Part shown: piece after piece, positions 59,147 through 64,000 of the stretch
Layout of the letters: every line of letters begins with the position of its first letter
How positions within the stretch are numbered: the first letter of the stretch is position 1
Source: Roseburia_D yibonii
GTDB taxonomy: Bacteria; Bacillota; Clostridia; Lachnospirales; Lachnospiraceae
Assembly: GCF_014297335.1 (NCBI RefSeq)
Contig: NZ_JACOQH010000005.1
Location: forward strand, 124,001-188,000
Direction of reading: 5' to 3'
Length of the DNA stretch: 64,000 nucleotides
Translations under genes and position numbers: made by a program
Notes under the pieces: model-generated
Databases searched by the model: none
What the model was told of the DNA's origin: nothing
Seen by the model: only the letters and a program-made list of their open reading frames with translations

Positions 59147-60460
59147 ATGGAATCCGTTATTTTTCATATTGATGTCAATTCCGCTTTTTTAAGCTGGACA
59201 TCCGTCCATAATCTGGAAACCGGAAGCGGCCCGGATCTTCGCACGATCCCTGCGATCATCGGCGGTGACAAAAAGAACCGTCACGGGATCGTCCTCGCGA
59301 AATCCGAATCCGCCAAGACATTTGGTATCCACACCGGAGAGCCTGTCGTCTCCGCCTTTCGGAAATGTCCGTTTCTTACCACCCAGGCACCGGATCACGC
59401 GCTTTACCATGCGTACAGCAAAAAAATGATGGATCTGCTGCATACGTATTCCCCGGATATCGAGCAGATCTCGATCGATGAATGTTTTCTTGATTTCACT
59501 CCGATCCTGCGGCTGTATGAATCCCCGATCGCCGCTGCCACACAGATCAAGGATGATATCAGAAACCGCTTCCATTTTACGGTAAACATCGGGATCGCGC
59601 CAAACAAGCTGCTCGCCAAGATGGCGAGTGACTTCAAAAAGCCGGACCGCATCCATACCCTGTTTTTTGATGAGATACCGACCAAAATGTGGCCGCTTTC
59701 CGTAGATGACCTTTACATGGTCGGGCATTCAAGTGCCAGCCGTTTAAAAAGTTTTGGCATTCGCACGATCGGCGATCTGGCGCATACGGATGTGGATTTC
59801 TTAAAACGTGAGTTTAAAAGCCACGGCATCCGGATGTGGGAATACGCCAATGGCATTGACCACTCCGTGGTGGATGCCACCGAGCACGAGCTGAAATGTG
59901 TCGGGAACTCCGTGACGCTGTGCGAGGATGTGACCGCAGAAACGGAGGCAAGGCGTGTGCTTTTAAGCCTCTCGGAAACCGTATCGGAGCGGCTGCGAAG
60001 CTGCAGTCAGATTGCGCAGTCCGTGACGGTTGAGATCAAATACTCCGACTTTTCTTCATTTTCCCACCAGATGCCCCTTTTTTCGCCAACCAACACGACA
60101 GACACGATCTACGATGCCGCCTGTCATCTGTTCCATGAGCTCTGGAACGGGAAACCGGTACGGCTTCTCGGCATCCGCACCGGGAAACTGCTGCCTGCGG
60201 ACGCACCGGTGCAGATGAGCATTTTCGATTTCGCCGATACCAAAAAAGCGGCATCCGATCCTGCCGCTTTTTCTTCCAGTGTGCCAAATGCTGCCGAACG
60301 CGCCAAACGCTTAAAGCGTCTGGATGCCGCTGTGGACTCGATCCGCCACAAATACGGCAGTGATGCCATCGTGCGCGGCAGCTTTTTAAATAACGCCAAT
60401 GAATTCAAACCAAAGGCAAAACAAAAAACCGATCCGCCGCCGGAATCACCCGACGGCTGA
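59147..60460 (+). CDS. dinB: Y-family DNA polymerase IV
   Basis: A 437-residue translesion polymerase. Palm: FHIDVNSAFLSW (metal Asp) and QISIDECFLDF (catalytic Asp-Glu); thumb IGIAPNKLLAKMASDFKKP; little finger from about residue 240. The C-terminal part has a sliding-clamp motif, QMSIFDF, and a basic tail. An insert DRIHTLFFDEIPTKMWPLSVDDLYMVG fits the DinB subgroup of Firmicutes. Expected to be induced in the SOS response. Confidence 0.93.
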   Translation: MESVIFHIDVNSAFLSWTSVHNLETGSGPDLRTIPAIIGGDKKNRHGIVLAKSESAKTFGIHTGEPVVSAFRKCPFLTTQAPDHALYHAYSKKMMDLLHTYSPDIEQISIDECFLDFTPILRLYESPIAAATQIKDDIRNRFHFTVNIGIAPNKLLAKMASDFKKPDRIHTLFFDEIPTKMWPLSVDDLYMVGHSSASRLKSFGIRTIGDLAHTDVDFLKREFKSHGIRMWEYANGIDHSVVDATEHELKCVGNSVTLCEDVTAETEARRVLLSLSETVSERLRSCSQIAQSVTVEIKYSDFSSFSHQMPLFSPTNTTDTIYDAACHLFHELWNGKPVRLLGIRTGKLLPADAPVQMSIFDFADTKKAASDPAAFSSSVPNAAERAKRLKRLDAAVDSIRHKYGSDAIVRGSFLNNANEFKPKAKQKTDPPPESPDG

Positions 60461-60473
60461 TCCCGCCTTTTCT

Positions 60474-60896
60474 TTATTCATCCAGCGCTTCTTTTAGTGT
60501 TCTCCAGCCCAGGACTGCGCATTTTACACGCGCCGGCATATGCGCGATATCGCGCAGTGCCGAGGCTTCCTCAAGGCTGTCGATCTCCTCATCCGTTGCC
60601 TCTCCGCGGATCATTTTCATAAAGATCTCACCCATTTGTATGGCTTCCTCTTTCTTCTTTCCGATCACCATGCCAAGCATAATATCCGCGGATGCCTGTG
60701 AAATGGCACATCCATCGCCGACAAAGGCTCCGTCACAGATCGTATCTCCATCCAGTTTTAATTTGAGCCAGATATCGTCTCCACAGCTTGGATTGACGCC
60801 CTCTAACACGATATCCGCATCCGGCAGATCATGCTTGAATTCCGGCCTTATGTTGTGCTCGGTTAAGATCTCATTATAAAATGTTCTATCTGCCAT
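60474..60896 (-). CDS. sufU: Iron-sulfur assembly protein SufU
   Basis: A 140-residue SufU: NPSCGDD, GDGCAISQASADIM and RVKCAVLGW carry the three zinc-binding cysteines. SufU accepts sulfur from SufS. It overlaps sufS by 11 bases as the last gene of the suf operon. Confidence 0.95.
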   Translation of the reverse strand: MADRTFYNEILTEHNIRPEFKHDLPDADIVLEGVNPSCGDDIWLKLKLDGDTICDGAFVGDGCAISQASADIMLGMVIGKKKEEAIQMGEIFMKMIRGEATDEEIDSLEEASALRDIAHMPARVKCAVLGWRTLKEALDE

Positions 60897-62100
60897 ATCC
60901 CATACGCTCCCTTATACTTGCTATACTTTTGACCAGACGGTCTGCCTCTTCTTTTGTATTATAAAACATAAAACTCGCTCTGGTTGCCGAATTCACGCCC
61001 AGATACTGTAACAGCGGCTGTGCGCAGTGATGTCCCGCGCGCACGGAGATCCCATCCGCGATCAGCACCTCACTGACATCGTGCGGATGCACCTGATCGA
61101 CCACAAAGGTGAGAATGCCGGTATGTTCCTCTGCACGCTCCGAGCCAAGCACATGCACATGCGGGATCTCCTTTAAGCCGGAGAGTGCCCGCTCTGTCAC
61201 CGCAAGTTCCCGTCTTTCCATCTCATCAAATCCGATGCCCTCGATATAATCGATCGCCGCAAGCAGACCTGCCGTACCCGCCGCATTGACGGTTCCCGCC
61301 TCGAATTTATGCGGCAGTTCCGCAAATTTTGCGCCTTCTCTCGTCACGGAATCGATCATCTCTCCACCACTTAAAAACGGCGGCATCTGATCCAGCAGCG
61401 CTTTCTTTCCATATAAAACGCCGATCCCCATCGGGCCAAACAGCTTGTGTCCCGAGAATGCAAAGAAATCCGCGTCCAATGCCTGCACATCGATCTTTTT
61501 GTGCGGGGTGCTCTGCGCACCATCCACAACGACAACGGCACCTTTTTTGTGCGCGATCGCCGCGATCTCACGCACCGGATTTTCTCTTCCGAGCACATTT
61601 GAGATCTGCGTGACCGCAACCAGCTTTGTGCGGTCCGTGATCAGTTTTTCCACAAGATCCAGATCCACACTGCCGTCTTTTCCACATTCAAGAAACTTTA
61701 AGGATGCTCCCGTCATCCGCGCGGCCATCTGCCACGGCAGAAGATTGCTGTGATGCTCCATGATCGACACCAAGATCTCGTCGCCCGCTTTCAGATTGGT
61801 GAGTCCATAGCTGTAAGCGACCAGATTGATGCCTTCTGTCGTGTTTCTGGTAAAGATCACTTCCTCCGTGGATGCCGCATGGATAAACTGCGCGACCCGC
61901 GCTCTCGCCTGCTCATAAATATCGGTTGCCTCCACGCTGAGCGGATAAGTGCCACGGAGCGGATTTGCATTGTGGTTTTTATAAAAATCCATCTCCGCAT
62001 CAATGACGCACTGCGGTCTCTGCGCGGTTGCCGCGTTATCGAGATATACCGTGCGATCCTGCATCAAGAGCGGAAAGTCTTTTCTGTAATCCCTCTCCAT
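60886..62100 (-). CDS. sufS: Cysteine desulfurase SufS
   Basis: A 404-residue class II cysteine desulfurase. N-terminus VYLDNAATAQRP, then IMEHHSNLLPWQ, VVVDGAQSTPHKKIDVQ, the pyridoxal-phosphate Lys in AFSGHKLFGPMGIGVLYG and the catalytic Cys in RAGHHCAQPLL. It supplies persulfide sulfur to SufU. One base lies between sufD and its start. Confidence 0.96.
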   Translation of the reverse strand: MERDYRKDFPLLMQDRTVYLDNAATAQRPQCVIDAEMDFYKNHNANPLRGTYPLSVEATDIYEQARARVAQFIHAASTEEVIFTRNTTEGINLVAYSYGLTNLKAGDEILVSIMEHHSNLLPWQMAARMTGASLKFLECGKDGSVDLDLVEKLITDRTKLVAVTQISNVLGRENPVREIAAIAHKKGAVVVVDGAQSTPHKKIDVQALDADFFAFSGHKLFGPMGIGVLYGKKALLDQMPPFLSGGEMIDSVTREGAKFAELPHKFEAGTVNAAGTAGLLAAIDYIEGIGFDEMERRELAVTERALSGLKEIPHVHVLGSERAEEHTGILTFVVDQVHPHDVSEVLIADGISVRAGHHCAQPLLQYLGVNSATRASFMFYNTKEEADRLVKSIASIRERMGYGR

Positions 62101-62101
62101 C

Positions 62102-63052
62102 CTATGCTTCCTCCTTTACTCCTGCTGACATCTGATCCAGCTCTGCCAGTGCAAGTTCTTTGATCTTTGGATCTTCCACTTCACGAAGAAGTTTTTCGAT
62201 CGATGCCCGTGCGCAGATGTCCTCTGCCACTTCCTTTTTGATGCCGCGGCTCTCAAAGTAAAATAACGTCTCCTCATCCAGTTCCCCGATCGTTGCCCCG
62301 TGGTTTCCGGCGACATCCTCCTCCGCGCAGAGGATCAACGGGATCGTTTTGTTTTCCACGTCATCTCCGAGCATGAGCACGGTTTCCAGTTCATCCCCTG
62401 TGGAACCGGAGGAGCCTTTCTTAAAATCGATCGTTCCGCGGAAGATCTTTTTTGCCGCGTCCTTTAACGCTCCTGCCACCTGTATCTCGCTCTTGGTATT
62501 TTTCCCGAAATGATTGGCGACTACATTCATGTCCAGGCACTTTTTGTTCTGTCCGAGATAACCGATATCGGTCTTTAAACTGCTGCCGTCCCCGTTCAAA
62601 TCGATCTTTTCATCCGAATAGATATCGCCCTCGCCCAGATAGATCTGCACGAGTTCCACGCTCGCAGACGCATCACAGTTTCCGCAGACCTCGTTATACA
62701 CCTTTGAATCCGCTTTGTTGCGCTGGATCTGCACAAGTTTGATCTCACCGTTTTCCTTCGCGTTTAAGTTAATATGGAGCGCGCTGTTTCCCTCTGTGCC
62801 TATATCCATAAGAACCGTAAGTCTGCTGTTTTTTTCTGCTGTAAATGTAAAGGTACGCTCAGAAAAAGCGTCCGTTCCTTCTATTTGATATTTATATGTT
62901 TTCGCCTCGCCGTCCGCGTCTGTATGTTCCTGTATCTCCGGGAACCGCACGCACTGCTTTTCATCCCACGGAAACCTGGTCTCATTGACACCCAGCCAGT
63001 ACCATGTTTTGGATGGCAGCCGATTTATCACTTTGTTACTGTTTTCCGCCAT
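62102..63052 (-). CDS. sufD: Fe-S assembly scaffold protein SufD
   Basis: A 316-residue SufBD-family protein: N-terminal KTWYWLGVNETRFPW, a beta-helix core with FRGTIDFKKGSSGSTGDE and a C-terminal GATIGELDEETLFYFESRGI. The start at 63052 follows GGAGGA. It forms the SufBC2D or related scaffold with SufB and SufC; sufC is expected beyond the window. Confidence 0.92.
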   Translation of the reverse strand: MAENSNKVINRLPSKTWYWLGVNETRFPWDEKQCVRFPEIQEHTDADGEAKTYKYQIEGTDAFSERTFTFTAEKNSRLTVLMDIGTEGNSALHINLNAKENGEIKLVQIQRNKADSKVYNEVCGNCDASASVELVQIYLGEGDIYSDEKIDLNGDGSSLKTDIGYLGQNKKCLDMNVVANHFGKNTKSEIQVAGALKDAAKKIFRGTIDFKKGSSGSTGDELETVLMLGDDVENKTIPLILCAEEDVAGNHGATIGELDEETLFYFESRGIKKEVAEDICARASIEKLLREVEDPKIKELALAELDQMSAGVKEEA

Positions 63053-63081
63053 TTTTGTTCCTCCTTCCGAAATACCAAAGA

Positions 63082-64000
63082 TCATCCGATGCAGCCCTTC
63101 ATCTCAAGCCGGATCAGATTGTTCATCTCCACTGCGTATTCCAGTGGAAGCTCTTTTGAAACATTATCCGCAAATCCGCTGACGATCAGTGCCCGCGCGT
63201 CCTCTTCGCTCATTCCTCTCGACATCAGATAAAATACCGCGTCATCACTGATGCTTCCGATCTTTGCCTCATGACCTACGGATGCCTTTCTGGTGCGGAT
63301 GTCCATCGCCGGGATCGTATCCGATCTTGACTCTGAATCCAGCATGAGGGACTGACAGGAGACTGCCGATTTGGAACCGCAGGCATCCTTATTTACCACC
63401 ACACTGCTGCGGAAGGTACTGATACCGCCGTCCTTGCTGATCGATCTTGTATTCATATAGGAGCTTGTATCCGGCGCAGCATGTACAACTTTCGCACCGG
63501 TATCCAGATTCTGTCCTTTTCCCGCAAATGTAATTCCGGTAAACTCCATCTTCGCGCCTCTGCCCTTTAAAATACTCATCGGGTACAGATAGCTTACATG
63601 GGAGCCAAACGAACCGGATACCCATTCGATCGTGCCGCCTTCTTCGACCAGCGCACGTTTGGTATTTAAGTTGTACATATTCTTCGACCAGTTTTCGATC
63701 GTCGAATAGCGGAGCTTCGCGTTTTTCTTCACATATAATTCGACACAGCCCGCATGCAGGTTCGCGACATTATATTTCGGTGCGGAGCACCCTTCGATAA
63801 AGTGGAGGCTTGCGCCCTCGTCCACGATGATCAGCGTATGCTCAAACTGTCCCGCGCCCTTTGCGTTTAAGCGGAAATAGGACTGTAACGGGATCGATAC
63901 CTGTACGCCCTTCGGCACATAGACAAAGGAACCGCCCGACCAGACTGCGCCGTGCAGTGCCGCGAATTTATGGTCTCTCGGCGTGACAAGCTTCATAAAA
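63082..64000 (-). CDS. sufB: Fe-S assembly scaffold protein SufB (N-terminus outside window)
   Basis: About 306 codons of the C-terminal two thirds are visible and the frame is open to the window edge. Segments: KFAALHGAVWSGGSFVYVPKGVQV, FIEGCSAP, NLHAGCVELYVKKNAKLRYSTIENWSKN, TRSISKDGG and HEAKIGSISDDAVFYLMSRG. The family has about 470 residues. It lies 29 bases upstream of sufD in the same operon. Confidence 0.95.
   Translation of the reverse strand, partial: FMKLVTPRDHKFAALHGAVWSGGSFVYVPKGVQVSIPLQSYFRLNAKGAGQFEHTLIIVDEGASLHFIEGCSAPKYNVANLHAGCVELYVKKNAKLRYSTIENWSKNMYNLNTKRALVEEGGTIEWVSGSFGSHVSYLYPMSILKGRGAKMEFTGITFAGKGQNLDTGAKVVHAAPDTSSYMNTRSISKDGGISTFRSSVVVNKDACGSKSAVSCQSLMLDSESRSDTIPAMDIRTRKASVGHEAKIGSISDDAVFYLMSRGMSEEDARALIVSGFADNVSKELPLEYAVEMNNLIRLEMKGCIG

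Overview
The window is a stretch of chromosome from a low-to-mid GC, spore-forming, anaerobic Firmicute, most likely a Lachnospiraceae member of the Roseburia/Agathobacter type. Reasons: a SCIFF ranthipeptide with its radical-SAM maturase beside secDF, spoIIR plus a gerA-type germination operon, a T-box ahead of ileS, MecA, PolIII DnaE, crotonase of the butyrate route, SufU-type iron-sulfur assembly, and purine-rich AGGAGG ribosome binding sites before almost every gene. The genus is inference. No rRNA, tRNA, CRISPR array, phage or complete insertion sequence was seen.

Layout. 1-7 kb (mostly minus): end of a glycosyltransferase, a sugar isomerase-like protein, DUF1294 protein, then scfA (SCIFF peptide), scfB (maturase) and fused secDF, with a small membrane protein upstream; a GNAT protein and a plus-strand cyclophilin. 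7-14 kb: small alarmone synthetase, TrmH-type methyltransferase, pfkA and dnaE. 14-17 kb is an accessory patch: an AT-rich HigBA-like toxin-antitoxin pair whose promoter is bracketed by two identical palindromes, then a MarR regulator in front of a MATE pump gene that has lost its middle. 17-31 kb: ECF transporter (S, fused A-A, T), an amino-acid ABC transporter, uracil permease, Mrp, MtnA, an ABC-F protein, asnS and a secreted FKBP-type foldase. 31-43 kb: a collapsed hybrid histidine kinase, DUF1934, a VWA/MoxR pair, spoIIR, gerC-gerB-gerA, GntR regulator, ispE and an orphan gene behind a sigma-28-like promoter. 43-59 kb: glgP, T-box-ileS, DUF4190 protein, pncB, glycosyltransferase, mutY, crt, proC, a GH13 enzyme and mecA. 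59-64 kb: SOS-boxed dinB and the sufB-sufD-sufS-sufU operon (sufB runs off the end).

The strongest unusual item is the amino-acid substrate-binding protein at 22456-23262: its two sequence halves are in the reverse order to the normal family, i.e. it looks like a natural circular permutation, with the new ends placed at the inter-lobe hinge. The second is a 132-bp intergenic element present twice (17547-17678 and 49240-49371), each copy able to fold into three hairpins and each starting exactly at the U-tract of an intrinsic terminator and ending just before the ribosome binding site of the next gene; one copy lies between the ileS T-box terminator and ileS. Other items: a SCIFF peptide with seven cysteines, two genes reduced by internal deletions (MATE and hybrid kinase), a hairpin between the Shine-Dalgarno and start codon of pncB, and several palindromic operators tied to identifiable promoters.

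Starts were chosen by the ribosome binding site, and many are shorter than the longest open frame. Family assignments come from recognised motifs; no database search was run.
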